From NCBI RefSeq assembly GCF_003025555.1, contig NZ_PYMH01000023.1, positions 1 through 46,233 of the forward strand: a stretch of DNA of 46,233 nucleotides. The letters run 5' to 3'. Shown here piece after piece: positions 1 through 8,587 of this stretch; position 1 is the first letter of the stretch; every line of letters starts with the position of its first letter. This DNA is from Photobacterium lutimaris. GTDB lineage: Bacteria; Pseudomonadota; Gammaproteobacteria; Enterobacterales; Vibrionaceae. The position numbers and the translations under genes were made by a program. A model generated the notes under the pieces. The model was not told where the DNA came from. It was given only the letters and a program-made list of their open reading frames with translations, and did not search any database.

Positions 1-126
1 CTCACTGCTTTATAAGTTGCTGGGTGCCAATTGGTGCTCTCGTGAAGGCTTGAGCCTAGTGCGGTGAAAGTTGCACGCTGGGTTCTTAGAGGGACGACAC
101 TTGGTAACAGGTGTCGTCTACTCGAC
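1..126 (+). mobile_element. Group II intron, 3' end (domains V and VI)
   Basis: Positions 52-85 form a 34-nt domain V. It starts GAGCC with the catalytic AGC triad at 53-55, has a GTGC/GCAC stem capped by a GAAA tetraloop, and closes with GGTTC. Domain VI follows, with the stem GACGACAC/GTGTCGTC and the 3' end CTACTCGAC. The likely branch-point A is at 120, seven bases before the inferred 3' splice site after 126. These sizes and spacings match bacterial group II introns. The reverse-transcriptase ORF and the 5' end lie outside the window, so I cannot tell whether the element is complete. Bases 1-51 are probably the end of domain IV. Confidence 0.85.
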
Positions 127-295
127 AGAAGCGAGTTACACCAGCATAGCATCAATGACCCAGCAACACGTATCTACCAACACTCCCGATATCTACACGG
201 TTTCGTCGGATAATAAAGTGGTAGGGATTTGTGATTACCCAGTCGCGGAAGGAAAAAGCCCAAGAGCTGGTTCTGGGAACCGGTATTCAGCATAA
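127..295 (+). other. 3' exon of the intron; possible C-terminus of an interrupted gene
   Basis: Directly after the splice site one frame stays open for 55 codons to a TAA at 293-295, reading EASYTSIASMTQQHV and ending GNRYSA. It could be the tail of a protein-coding gene split by the intron, because its upstream part would lie 5' of the intron outside the window. It has no start codon or ribosome binding site of its own. I do not recognise the peptide, and a chance open frame is equally possible. Confidence 0.25.
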
Positions 296-343
296 AGATA
301 TGCAGAGGCTAACACTCATTCTTTAGCGTAATTGCGGGGAAGC

Positions 344-365
344 CCGCACTGTCAAGCCAGTGCGG
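344..365 (-). terminator. Hairpin downstream of the outer-membrane protein gene
   Basis: CCGCACTG (344-351) pairs with CAGTGCGG (358-365) across a 6-nt loop, just beyond the stop codon of the minus-strand gene. There is no clear U-tract on either side, so this may be a processing or stability hairpin instead of a true intrinsic terminator. Confidence 0.4.
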
Positions 366-378
366 AAAACCGACCTGA

Positions 379-897
379 TTAAAGTCCAGCACTAACCCCG
401 AACACAATAGCGTTATTGGTTACATCGCCCATATCGCGATATTCATAATTCAAAGACAAATCGATAAACGGCAGCATAGTAAAAACAACGCCCGCCCCTC
501 CGGCGAACCCCCAACCGTCTTCACTTTGTCTGGGTTGGCCAGATTGGTCGACATCATAATCGTAGTAATTAGTGCCGAGTTTGCCGTATACACTGCCGAT
601 CAACAGAGGCAAATCCGCCCGCAACGTTAGTGGGAATGACGTGTAGTCAATTTCATTTTTTGCCAACTGGTTTGGCGCGTTGACATCAACACTGCCCTGC
701 ACCACCCCGGCATTGATACTCAAAATATCATTAATGTGGTAAGAGCCATTAATACCATATTCAACCCCTGTATCATCATTCCCCTGGTACTCAACCCGGC
801 TCCCCCCCACCGTCGCTCCGACGGAAATGCCCAACAAGTCTGCTGAAGCAGGCGTTGCACAGAATAATAACGTCGCCACTAACCCTAGTCTTTTCAT
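379..897 (-). CDS. Small outer-membrane beta-barrel protein
   Basis: The 172-aa product begins with a classic Sec signal peptide (MKRLGLVATLLFCATPASA, cleavage about residue 19). Alternating hydrophobic and polar strands rich in Gly, Tyr and Asn follow, typical of an eight-strand OmpA-like or OmpW-like barrel, with strand-like segments such as VYGKLGTNYYDYDV and LSLNYEYRDM near the C-terminus. It should sit in the outer membrane. The last residue is Leu, not the usual aromatic residue, so the beta-signal is imperfect. A GGACAGGAAG stretch precedes the start. It is divergent from the amidohydrolase-like gene. The substrate or role cannot be told from sequence. Confidence 0.7.
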   Translation of the reverse strand: MKRLGLVATLLFCATPASADLLGISVGATVGGSRVEYQGNDDTGVEYGINGSYHINDILSINAGVVQGSVDVNAPNQLAKNEIDYTSFPLTLRADLPLLIGSVYGKLGTNYYDYDVDQSGQPRQSEDGWGFAGGAGVVFTMLPFIDLSLNYEYRDMGDVTNNAIVFGVSAGL

Positions 898-1063
898 GCT
901 TCCTGTCCTTCGAAAATAATCTGACCGCGTCCTTATTATGGGTAGTGCGTATTACAGCAAATTACCAATTCCATTGTTGTTTTCCGTGCAGGCGCTCAAC
1001 TCTGCCTATACTCACAAAACGGTTTTCCTAATTCACTGTGCTCTCAGGACGGTTACCTATATC

Positions 1064-2407
1064 ATGCCCAACACCTTTCTCAGGGACCTCAAGCAATACC
1101 TATCAGCGGCGATGCTTTTTATGCTTTTGGCCTGTGACAGCATAGACGAGACACCAGATGCCGACACCATCTATATAAACGGTACCATTCTTACCCTGTC
1201 AGCCCATACTGAAAAAGTCACGGCGATTGCGTTTAAAAACGGTAGGGTACAAGCAATAGGTTCCCGAACCGGAGTCATGCGCCACCAAGGCGATACCACA
1301 CAAGTTATCGACTTGGAGGGCAATACCATGATCCCCGGTTTTTTTGCCGGCAACAGTGAATTTTCCAAACACCTTGAGCAAACAGCCGACCTTGAACAAG
1401 CCCAACGCTCCTTCGCCAGCCAAGGGATCACAACACTGGTTGATATCGGCATCACTCACACAGAGCTCAAGACCTTGTTTGCACACGCTAATGCCAACAA
1501 ACTACTATTAGATATCATCGCGATCCCCAGCATCAGTGAGCTAGAAACCGTTGTCGATGATGCACAATTCACCTTAGGGCAGTACCACAACAAGTTAAAG
1601 GTTGCGGGGTTCTCGCTGGCGCTTGATGGCCGTGTTTCAGACTACACCGCCTGGATGGCTTACCCTTATCAAGATAATCCTGCCCTACCCGCACCAAATT
1701 GGCGTAGCGAATCCTTGTTGCCTTTCAGCACCTTCTATAGCGTATTTCAATTGGTTGTTGAAAATGAGCTCCAGCTGTTTATTCACGCCATGGGCGATGC
1801 CGCGATTGATGCTGTTATCCAGGCCGGCTATGACCTAAAACTCAATGCCGGACAAGATCAGCGCCACGTCGTTGTGATGTCGCGCTTTATGCGCGATAAC
1901 CAATTGCAGCAGTATGCCAAGCTGGGAATAATCGGCTGCTTTGACACCAGCAGCATCTATCAACACGGGGAAGACGATGTCGACAAACTCGGCCTCAACC
2001 GTGCCGATACCCAGAGCCCGATAAAGCACGCGTTGGAGGATGACCTACCTGCCAGCAACATTTGCCATCCCGGTCCCTCAGCCGTCGATACCCTTTTTAC
2101 ATTGTGGTCTGCGGTCAACCGAATGACGGAAGGTGAAGAGATCATGGGCAGTGGGCTACGCCTCACCCCCCAGCAGGCCCTGTCAACCATGAGCACCCAT
2201 GCCGCCTTCCAATTTTTTGAAGATGACATTAAAGGTGAACTGGTACCGGGAAAGCAGGCCGATGCCGTGATCCTCTCCGCTAACCCGATGATGATGGATC
2301 CGGGGCTGATCAAGGACATCACAATTATCGAAACCATCAAACAGGGGAGGACGATCTATCGCCAGCCCGCCATTATTAACGACAATGAGAACAGCCAACA
2401 CCAGTGA
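1064..2407 (+). CDS. Degenerate YtcJ-type amidohydrolase, lipoprotein
   Basis: The frame is open from 938, but the ATG at 1064 gives a proper lipoprotein signal (MPNTFLRDLKQYLSAAMLF followed by LLAC, Cys at residue 24), so I chose it; 447 aa. The fold is recognisable: a beta-sandwich start (YINGTILTL, then GNTMIPGF at about 86-93), QGITTLVDIG, a FIHAMGDAAID motif with His241, and a C-terminal RLTPQQALSTMSTHAAFQFF plus GELVPGKQADAVIL. Active family members carry an HxH after PGF and an Asp in a SDAPV-like motif. Here these read FAGNSEF and HPGPSAVD (His335). About 100 residues that normally follow the HxH are also absent. It is probably not a metal-dependent hydrolase of the usual kind. A lipid-anchored binding role is possible but speculative. 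Confidence 0.75.
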   Translation: MPNTFLRDLKQYLSAAMLFMLLACDSIDETPDADTIYINGTILTLSAHTEKVTAIAFKNGRVQAIGSRTGVMRHQGDTTQVIDLEGNTMIPGFFAGNSEFSKHLEQTADLEQAQRSFASQGITTLVDIGITHTELKTLFAHANANKLLLDIIAIPSISELETVVDDAQFTLGQYHNKLKVAGFSLALDGRVSDYTAWMAYPYQDNPALPAPNWRSESLLPFSTFYSVFQLVVENELQLFIHAMGDAAIDAVIQAGYDLKLNAGQDQRHVVVMSRFMRDNQLQQYAKLGIIGCFDTSSIYQHGEDDVDKLGLNRADTQSPIKHALEDDLPASNICHPGPSAVDTLFTLWSAVNRMTEGEEIMGSGLRLTPQQALSTMSTHAAFQFFEDDIKGELVPGKQADAVILSANPMMMDPGLIKDITIIETIKQGRTIYRQPAIINDNENSQHQ

Positions 2408-2759
2408 AATCCATTACAACATCACATTTTTACTCACATTGTTTCATTAAATTGCACTAGTATAAAGCTATCGAAATTAACAACAAAACCCCTTTAACTT
2501 TCAACAACCTAAACAAAAAACCAGCGTAATTAAACGGAATTCCCCCGACCTGCCACGCAAACGATACCCCTCACCCTTTCAACAGATTTGGTAATCAAGC
2601 TGCTATTTTTAACTAACAGCTCAATAAAATGTGATCACGATCGCGAGATCCCATCACGTCCTTGCTTACACTTTAATCCATCAACACGACGCAACGAGTC
2701 AAGGCGCCAAAAGAGCAGCCAACTACGTTGAAATACACAACAATATAGAGGGTAAACAC
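2408..2759. other. Intergenic region upstream of xapX-deoD
   Basis: This 352-bp AT-rich stretch holds no convincing gene. It carries a partial CRP-like site at 2630-2645 and the AGAGGG ribosome binding site of xapX. A frame that extends xapX upstream to 2631 lacks a ribosome binding site and membrane or signal features, so I did not use it. Confidence 0.5.
2630..2645 (+). promoter_or_regulatory. Candidate CRP (cAMP receptor) site
   Basis: TGTGA followed by six bases and TCGCG. The left half is perfect and the right half matches TCACA at three of five positions. Nucleoside catabolism genes such as deoD are classical CRP/CytR targets, which makes the site plausible, but the match is weak. Confidence 0.3.
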
Positions 2760-2930
2760 ATGAATGAGATTCTGCTTGCAGTTTTTGCAGGATTAATTGT
2801 TGGTCTATTTTTCTCGGCCATTAAACTTCCACTGCCTGCGCCACCTGTGCTGCCTGGCATCATGGGAATCGTCGGTGTTTACCTTGGCGGCGTTGCCTAC
2901 CAAAGCATCGTTGAGCGTTTTTTCTCTTAA
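2760..2930 (+). CDS. XapX domain (DUF1427) small membrane protein
   Basis: The 56-aa product starts at an ATG with AGAGGG seven bases upstream. It has two short hydrophobic segments: residues about 3-20 (ILLAVFAGLIVGLFFSAI) and about 31-48 (VLPGIMGIVGVYLGGVAY). They are separated by a Pro-rich LPLPAPPVLPG turn. This is the XapX pattern, a family often found near nucleoside or xanthosine-use genes. It precedes deoD by 61 bp in the same direction, which suggests co-transcription. Its biochemical role is unknown; a small inner-membrane partner for nucleoside uptake or use is an inference from context. Confidence 0.8.
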   Translation: MNEILLAVFAGLIVGLFFSAIKLPLPAPPVLPGIMGIVGVYLGGVAYQSIVERFFS

Positions 2931-2991
2931 ACACACACTTTATATAAACGACACAGCGAATAACGTATAAACCACATACCTGGAGTGAACT

Positions 2992-3702
2992 ATGGCTACC
3001 CCACATATCAATGCTGAACTTGGTGATTTTGCAGAAACAGTCCTGATGCCTGGCGACCCACTACGTGCAAAATTTATTGCTGAAAATTACCTTGAAGACG
3101 TTCAACTGGTTTGTGACGTTCGTAACATGTTCGGTTACACCGGAACATACAAGGGCGAGCGCGTATCTGTTATGGGCCACGGTATGGGTATCCCATCATG
3201 CTCAATTTACGTTCACGAACTCATCAAAGATTTCGGCGTGAAGAACATCATCCGTGTCGGTAGTTGTGGTGCCGTACACGACGACGTGAAGCTGATGGAT
3301 GTCATCATTGGTATGGGTGCATCAACGGACTCTAAAGTGAACCGTATCCGCTTCAACAACCACGACTTTGCGGCTATCGCTGATTTCGGCCTACTAGAAA
3401 CTGCTGTCAATGAAGCCCGTGCGCAGAATGTACCAGTCCGCGTTGGTAATGTTTTCTCTGCTGACCTTTTCTACAGCCCAGAAGCAGACCTGTTCGACAA
3501 AATGGAAAAACTAGGCATGCTAGGCGTTGATATGGAAGCGGCAGGTATCTACGGTGTTGCCGCCGAGCTAGGTGCGAAAGCCCTGACTATCCTAACAGTG
3601 TCTGACCACATCAAGCGCGGTGAAAAACTAAGCTCTGAAGATCGCCAGAAGTCCTTTGCACAAATGATGAACGTTGCATTGGAAACAGCCATCAAGCTAT
3701 AA
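2992..3702 (+). CDS. deoD: Purine nucleoside phosphorylase, DeoD type
   Basis: The 236-aa protein has the full length of hexameric DeoD enzymes, which split purine (deoxy)ribonucleosides with phosphate into base and (deoxy)ribose-1-phosphate. Visible family marks are MATPHINAELGDFAETVLMP at the N-terminus with the phosphate-site MPGDPLRAK, the GHGMGIPS loop, IIRVGSCGAV, MLGVDMEAAGIYGVAAE (ribose and base binding) and LTVSDHI with the catalytic Asp. The start has GGAG nine bases upstream. The upstream xapX gene and a possible CRP site fit regulation with nucleoside catabolism. Vibrionaceae often carry a second deoD in the deo operon, so this may be the stand-alone paralogue. Confidence 0.95.
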   Translation: MATPHINAELGDFAETVLMPGDPLRAKFIAENYLEDVQLVCDVRNMFGYTGTYKGERVSVMGHGMGIPSCSIYVHELIKDFGVKNIIRVGSCGAVHDDVKLMDVIIGMGASTDSKVNRIRFNNHDFAAIADFGLLETAVNEARAQNVPVRVGNVFSADLFYSPEADLFDKMEKLGMLGVDMEAAGIYGVAAELGAKALTILTVSDHIKRGEKLSSEDRQKSFAQMMNVALETAIKL

Positions 3703-3712
3703 CGAACCTACC

Positions 3713-3748
3713 GTGGCCGGTGTAACCCCGATTCATCGGCCACACTTT
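3713..3748 (+). terminator. Terminator after deoD
   Basis: GTGGCCG (3713-3719) pairs with CGGCCAC (3737-3743) and is followed by ACTTTAAC. The U-tract is short, so termination efficiency is uncertain. Confidence 0.5.
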
Positions 3749-3790
3749 AACTTGTCTACCCAAGCACCTTGGTGCTCCTTGGATAGACCC

Positions 3791-3828
3791 TCATACCAAT
3801 GCCATTTGTTCAGATGGTATTGGTATGA
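3791..3828. repeat. Long near-perfect inverted repeat
   Basis: TCATACCAATGCCAT (3791-3805) pairs with ATGGTATTGGTATGA (3814-3828) with one G-T pair and an 8-nt loop. There is no U-tract, and the element stands alone in the 393-bp gap between deoD and the next gene. It resembles the short palindromic TACCAAT...ATTGGTA elements common in vibrio intergenic DNA. No gene is visible in the rest of the gap (3749-4095). Confidence 0.55.
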
Positions 3829-4095
3829 CAGACAGTGAGAATAATTAGTCTCTGCAGCATTGCTTTGCCTTACTATCAAGCAGCTCAAAATTTTGTAAAA
3901 TGTGGCGTCTTACACAATTTAATGGCATTCACTACCGTTTGCCGGCGAAGATACTAAGTCAAGGCCCGTTGTAGACACTAATGGTACAGAGCAGGGGACA
4001 CCTGCTCTGTACCACCCCCCTTATGGGCTCTCCCCCTGCCAAACAGTTCACATAACTCGCTTGTTGCTTAAGCCCATGGATAAGGTTAGGCTGCC

Positions 4096-5586
4096 ATGAT
4101 GAATACGCGCCGTCTCGACAATCACGATTCGTTACTTCCCGAAGCCTGTAACGGCCATCAACTCAATCATTGTAAAACCGTCAGCTGCAGCCATTTTGGT
4201 TCTACCGACCCCCATCATTACGTCCTTCAGCGTAACAATCCGAACAAGCCAATGTTGGTTTGCAAGGAGTGCGGGGCCTTCCCTCCGATCATCAATAACC
4301 ATGATGTCGTCGAAGAAGCCTTGCGCCTCAAGCAGCAGCAAAACAGCGGCATGCCGGCCTGCAGCAACCCCGACTGCGAAAACCTCGGACTACCGGTACT
4401 GACCCACCGCCACCTCTACCATGCTTTTGGTTTCAGTGGCGATCGCCAGCGTTATCGTTGCAAATGCTGCCAAGCGACCTTTGTTGATCGCTGGTCAGGG
4501 GTTAACGGCAAAAATCTTATCCAGCAAAAATTGTTAGCCATGCTGTTTACCGGTTATCCGGTCAGAGATATCTGCCGTCGCCTCAACATGAATCCAAAAT
4601 CGTTCTACGATCAGCTATCGCATATTGCCAGTCGCTGTCGCCGCCAACTCGCGATGTTTGATGCCCGCTTGGTAAAGCATACGCCACAGTTAGCATTGGC
4701 CTCAGATATTAGTGAATTACAACCCAACAGCGGGAACGGTGTGCTCTGGGTCGCCAGTAGCGAAGCCGAGTCCGGTTACGTATTGGCGCAAGATATCAAC
4801 TACCAGCCCGATGAACACAAAGAATGTAGCGAATGGCATGACCCTTACGCCGATGGGGCACGATTTATGGCTGCCCCATCAGCCCAACGGGTTGAAGCCC
4901 CAGCCGCATTGCCACAAGGGCTATTAGCCCATATCGACGCGGTTTACCGAGAGATCATGGCGCGGCCAAATTTTGAAGACCCGCTGTCGAGCAAGCCTCG
5001 GTTGAATTACCCTTCCAAAGGCTGTTTGATCCGACCACAATACACGGTGTATGCCCACTATATGCACCTGCAACAAATGCTCGTTCAAAATGAAAAGCTG
5101 GCTATCTATATGCCACAAGAAACCTTGCTCCGCTCCGCCTGTATCTCTATTTTTTGCGAGCGCATCAAAGACAAAACCATCCACCCGATATATGTCGAAA
5201 CCGATCCCGAGTGGCAACACGGTCAGCAGGCAGGACGGATTGATATCGTGCTGATGGGGTGGTGGCGTGACCGCTGGGCTTTCACCCGCCAAAACGACAT
5301 CAGCAAAGGGGTCTGCCATTTAGGCGGCGAAAAGGATAACGAAGGTCAATGGTTGGAGATTGCGACCCACAAGGCCATAACGCGATACCAGCAGCGCTTC
5401 CAAGATCAATTTGCCCAGTTCATCAATGAACCACGACGTAAGCTGCGACCGGGCGGCCTGCTCCCCTTGCTTGATATCTATCGCGCTTGGCACAACTTAT
5501 GCCACCAAGATAAAGATGGCTTCACCCCTGCCCAGCGAATGGGATTGGTAACCACACCGTTAACACTCGAACAGCTACTTAGCTAA
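4096..5586 (+). CDS. Zinc-ribbon, transposase-like protein of unknown function
   Basis: The 496-aa protein has two N-terminal Cys clusters: CKTVSCSHFG with LVCKECG (about 26-59), then CSNPDCENLG with YRCKCCQATF (about 88-126). An HTH-like segment follows, LAMLFTGYPVRDICRRLNMN (about 148-167), where the wording resembles the IS1 InsA / transposase zinc-ribbon plus HTH arrangement. The C-terminal 300 residues contain ASDISELQP and IDIVLMGWWRDRW but no DDE triad I can assign. No terminal inverted repeats flank the gene, so it is not an obvious insertion sequence. A domesticated transposase-derived DNA-binding protein is my inference. The start could also be the next ATG at 4099. Confidence 0.55.
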   Translation: MMNTRRLDNHDSLLPEACNGHQLNHCKTVSCSHFGSTDPHHYVLQRNNPNKPMLVCKECGAFPPIINNHDVVEEALRLKQQQNSGMPACSNPDCENLGLPVLTHRHLYHAFGFSGDRQRYRCKCCQATFVDRWSGVNGKNLIQQKLLAMLFTGYPVRDICRRLNMNPKSFYDQLSHIASRCRRQLAMFDARLVKHTPQLALASDISELQPNSGNGVLWVASSEAESGYVLAQDINYQPDEHKECSEWHDPYADGARFMAAPSAQRVEAPAALPQGLLAHIDAVYREIMARPNFEDPLSSKPRLNYPSKGCLIRPQYTVYAHYMHLQQMLVQNEKLAIYMPQETLLRSACISIFCERIKDKTIHPIYVETDPEWQHGQQAGRIDIVLMGWWRDRWAFTRQNDISKGVCHLGGEKDNEGQWLEIATHKAITRYQQRFQDQFAQFINEPRRKLRPGGLLPLLDIYRAWHNLCHQDKDGFTPAQRMGLVTTPLTLEQLLS

Positions 5587-5608
5587 TACCTTCTAGGCCA
5601 ATAATGAT

Positions 5609-5640
5609 GGGGAGATCCAATTTCTCCTCTTCCTTTCCAT
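5609..5640 (+). terminator. Possible terminator after the zinc-ribbon gene
   Basis: GGGGAGA (5609-5615) pairs with TCTCCTC (5623-5629, one G-T pair) and is followed by a pyrimidine-rich TTCCTTTCC run. Stem and tail are moderate. Confidence 0.45.
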
Positions 5641-5738
5641 GTATCGGTTGATAAATTCATGGAAGATATATCACACTCCTATAAAAGCGTAAGCGTGCTA
5701 ACCTTCGGGCACCGCTGTAATGGAATGGATGTTCACGG

Positions 5739-8552
5739 ATGATACCCAATAGAATTAAGCCGATTTTACTCGGAAGTATGCTGTTTATCGGCATTGTTCC
5801 GGCCTTTATCTATAACTGGCTCAGCAGTGATAAGCTGACAACAGTAGCCACCGAACAAATTGCCAAGGGATTGAGCAGCCGCACCGAATTGGCCGCACAC
5901 AACCTTGATGATATCCTCGCCCAGCGCTTGTTGAGCATCCGCAAACTTGCCAGTTCGCCCGTTTTCGAGCTGCCGTTGCTGGAACATCAAGCAGACCATT
6001 CCCCAGGCCAACGCACCTTTATCAGCAACTACCTCAACGAACTGTCTAAGGTTGATCCCAGCTTCAGTCAAATAGACCTGATCGAAGCGCACCAGCAGAC
6101 GCTAACAGCTGTCGCCACCTCTGCCAATACTCTGCCGACAAACATTGAGGCAACCCTGGAGCAAGCAGGGCTGGCAGGTATCACCCAGCAGCTCGTCGAA
6201 CTCAGCAACGACAAAGCCAACCTTCTTATTTCGCCGCCGCAATACCAAGACGATATTGCCTATCTCTATATCATCAGTACGGTGACCCATCAGCATCATG
6301 CCGATGATACGCGCGAAATCTATCTGGTTATCCGCTATCGGCTCGATGAGCTCAACGCGCAACTGACATTTCTTGGCGAGCAGATCAGCAACAGCGACTA
6401 CATCATGCTGATCAACCGCAACGCTGACATCATCCTTTCGGGCCGCCACCAAGGCATAAGCCTCGCGATATTTGACGATTTCCAGACATACATTCGCCAG
6501 CAGCTTCAGCTTTCCCAACCAAGCAGGCAAATTGACAGTCAGAGCCCAGGCGACCTGCACAGCTTCATCAATCGGCAAGGACAAGCGATGGTCACGACGC
6601 TTGCCCCACTCAATATCCAGTTAGAGGGGCAAACAAGCTGGTACCTCGCTTCAATCACCCCTGAGCACACGGTGACAGCAACCATCGACTACCTTCAACG
6701 GTATTTCTTTCTGGCACTGCTGCTTACTGCAGGCATCGTCATCGTACTGTCGCTGATGCTTACCAAACACATCACCGCCCCTATTGCAGCCTTGAGCCGA
6801 TTTGCCGCCCAGTTCAAACTTGGCAATTATTCACGTAACAATACATTCAAAGGCCCTTATGAATTCAAAGTTCTGCACGACGCGTTGAACCAAGGAGCCA
6901 ACAAAATCGCTAGTGATACCCAGCGCCTGAACCAAGCCCTGAACAAAGCAGAGTCAGCAGACCGGGCAAAGTCCGCGTTCCTTGCCAACCTATCGCACGA
7001 GATCCGCACCCCGATGAACGGGATGCTTGGCCTATCACAGCTATTGCTCAAGACCGATCTCAACAAGGAGCAAGAGCAGCATATGCGCACCTTGCTTGAG
7101 TCTGGCAAGCACATGATGGCTCTGCTTAACGATATTTTGGATTTTTCCAAGATTGAGCAGAGACAATTGAAGCTTGACCCCACCCACTTCTGTTTTACCG
7201 ATCTGGTTGGCGCCATCGAGAGCACCTACTATTCGCTGGCGAAAGAGAAAGGCATCGAGTTCAATATCCAGTGCGACTTTGACCGTCGCCTATGGTTCTA
7301 TGCCGATAAAGCTCGGATCCGGCAGATCCTCTTTAACCTCATCAGCAATGCCATTAAATTCACCGAAAAAGGCAAAATCTCGGTATCGCTATCCCTCACC
7401 ACGGGAGAATCAAGTGGTGATCAATACCTCCATATTGATATTACCGATACCGGGATTGGTATTCCTGCCGAGCGCATCAACCTTATATTTGACCCCTTTG
7501 CCCAGGCCGAAGCATCGACTAGCCGCCGCTTTGGCGGTACAGGGCTGGGGTTGAGTATCGTCAAGCAGCTGGCGCAGCTGATGCGCGGGCAAGTGTCCGT
7601 GACCAGCGAGCAAGGAGCCGGCGCGACTTTCCATGTCTCTGTCATGATGCAACCGGGACAATATACCGCCGAAGAAAGCAGTGACATTGCTTTTGACAGC
7701 CGGGCATTTGCTGGCCTCAAGGTGTTGATTGTCGAGGATAACCACCTCAATGTGCTGATCATTGAAAGTTTTCTTAAGCAACGGGGGTTTATTCCGTCCA
7801 TCGCCGAGAATGGTGCTGAGGCATTGAAAATCATGAAGACCCAGGCCTTCGATCTGATTTTGATGGACAACCATATGCCGGTGATGGATGGTATCGAAGC
7901 GACCCAGCGGATCCGCAAGCTGCCCCCTCCAGCCTGCGAAACACCGATTTTTGCCTGTACTGCTGATGTCTTTGCTGAAACCCAGCGCAACATGCTCAAA
8001 GCCGGGGTGGAATGCATGATCACCAAACCGCTGGATGAAGGTAAGCTGGTTGACGCCCTCCAGCGTTTTAAGAGCAAGATCACCCATATGGCTCGGCTGC
8101 GCTCGGAGCTAGAAGCTGAGGAGCAGGCCCTTCTCCATGAAGCGGCTTCCCCCCACCACAGCAGTCAGCCAACAAACGGCGAAGGCGAGGGCAACCTTAA
8201 TCCAGACAGCTTCAAACAAATCGACCTGACAAGCCTGCTAGAGATGATGGACGACGACCACGATATCGTATGCCAGTTCCTGCAGATGTTTGTCGACGAG
8301 CATAGCTTGGATATGAAAAAGTTAAGGCAAGCCCTGGTTGAGCAAGATTTTGATTCAGCGGCATTGATTAGCCACTCATTAAAAGGCGTATCAGGCAGCA
8401 TCGGCGCCATCCATGTACAGCAAACGGCAGCAGCGGTCGAAAAGAAAATCAAGACCGGTCAACTCCCTTCAGATGACGTTCTTTCATTGCTCGAACAGCG
8501 ATTATCGCTGCTGATTGAGGAGATTCACCATCAGGTAACCCTCACCACTTAA
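5739..8552 (+). CDS. Hybrid sensor histidine kinase (HisKA-HATPase-REC-Hpt)
   Basis: The 937-aa inner-membrane kinase has TM1 at about 8-27, a periplasmic sensor region of about 290 residues (probably Cache/PAS-like), TM2 at about 322-343 and a HAMP-like linker. HisKA carries SHEIRTPMNG with phospho-accepting His420. The ATPase has NLISNAIKF, DTGIGIP and GGTGLGLS. The receiver domain spans about 660-780 with the acidic VEDN pair, Asp710 in LMDNHMPVMDG and a conserved Lys in ITKPLDEG. A C-terminal Hpt domain has His879 in SHSLKGVSGSIGA. This is a complete four-step phosphorelay module like ArcB, BarA or TorS. No response regulator is adjacent, so the output partner and stimulus are unknown. 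Confidence 0.92.
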   Translation: MIPNRIKPILLGSMLFIGIVPAFIYNWLSSDKLTTVATEQIAKGLSSRTELAAHNLDDILAQRLLSIRKLASSPVFELPLLEHQADHSPGQRTFISNYLNELSKVDPSFSQIDLIEAHQQTLTAVATSANTLPTNIEATLEQAGLAGITQQLVELSNDKANLLISPPQYQDDIAYLYIISTVTHQHHADDTREIYLVIRYRLDELNAQLTFLGEQISNSDYIMLINRNADIILSGRHQGISLAIFDDFQTYIRQQLQLSQPSRQIDSQSPGDLHSFINRQGQAMVTTLAPLNIQLEGQTSWYLASITPEHTVTATIDYLQRYFFLALLLTAGIVIVLSLMLTKHITAPIAALSRFAAQFKLGNYSRNNTFKGPYEFKVLHDALNQGANKIASDTQRLNQALNKAESADRAKSAFLANLSHEIRTPMNGMLGLSQLLLKTDLNKEQEQHMRTLLESGKHMMALLNDILDFSKIEQRQLKLDPTHFCFTDLVGAIESTYYSLAKEKGIEFNIQCDFDRRLWFYADKARIRQILFNLISNAIKFTEKGKISVSLSLTTGESSGDQYLHIDITDTGIGIPAERINLIFDPFAQAEASTSRRFGGTGLGLSIVKQLAQLMRGQVSVTSEQGAGATFHVSVMMQPGQYTAEESSDIAFDSRAFAGLKVLIVEDNHLNVLIIESFLKQRGFIPSIAENGAEALKIMKTQAFDLILMDNHMPVMDGIEATQRIRKLPPPACETPIFACTADVFAETQRNMLKAGVECMITKPLDEGKLVDALQRFKSKITHMARLRSELEAEEQALLHEAASPHHSSQPTNGEGEGNLNPDSFKQIDLTSLLEMMDDDHDIVCQFLQMFVDEHSLDMKKLRQALVEQDFDSAALISHSLKGVSGSIGAIHVQQTAAAVEKKIKTGQLPSDDVLSLLEQRLSLLIEEIHHQVTLTT

Positions 8553-8560
8553 TGACGCAG

Positions 8561-8587
8561 TGCCATTATTCTTCCGGTTTAATGGCA
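8561..8587 (+). terminator. Hairpin after the sensor kinase gene
   Basis: TGCCATTA (8561-8568) pairs with TAATGGCA (8580-8587) eight bases past the stop codon. No U-tract follows, so this is a weak or factor-assisted terminator at best. Confidence 0.4.

Noticed and set aside
71..295. 74-codon frame starting inside the group II intron
   Set aside because: Its first part is domains V and VI of the ribozyme; only the portion after 126 could be coding, and then as an exon.
7410..8087. Long minus-strand frames inside the hybrid kinase gene
   Set aside because: They are opposite-strand shadows of a gene with intact kinase and receiver motifs and have no family resemblance.
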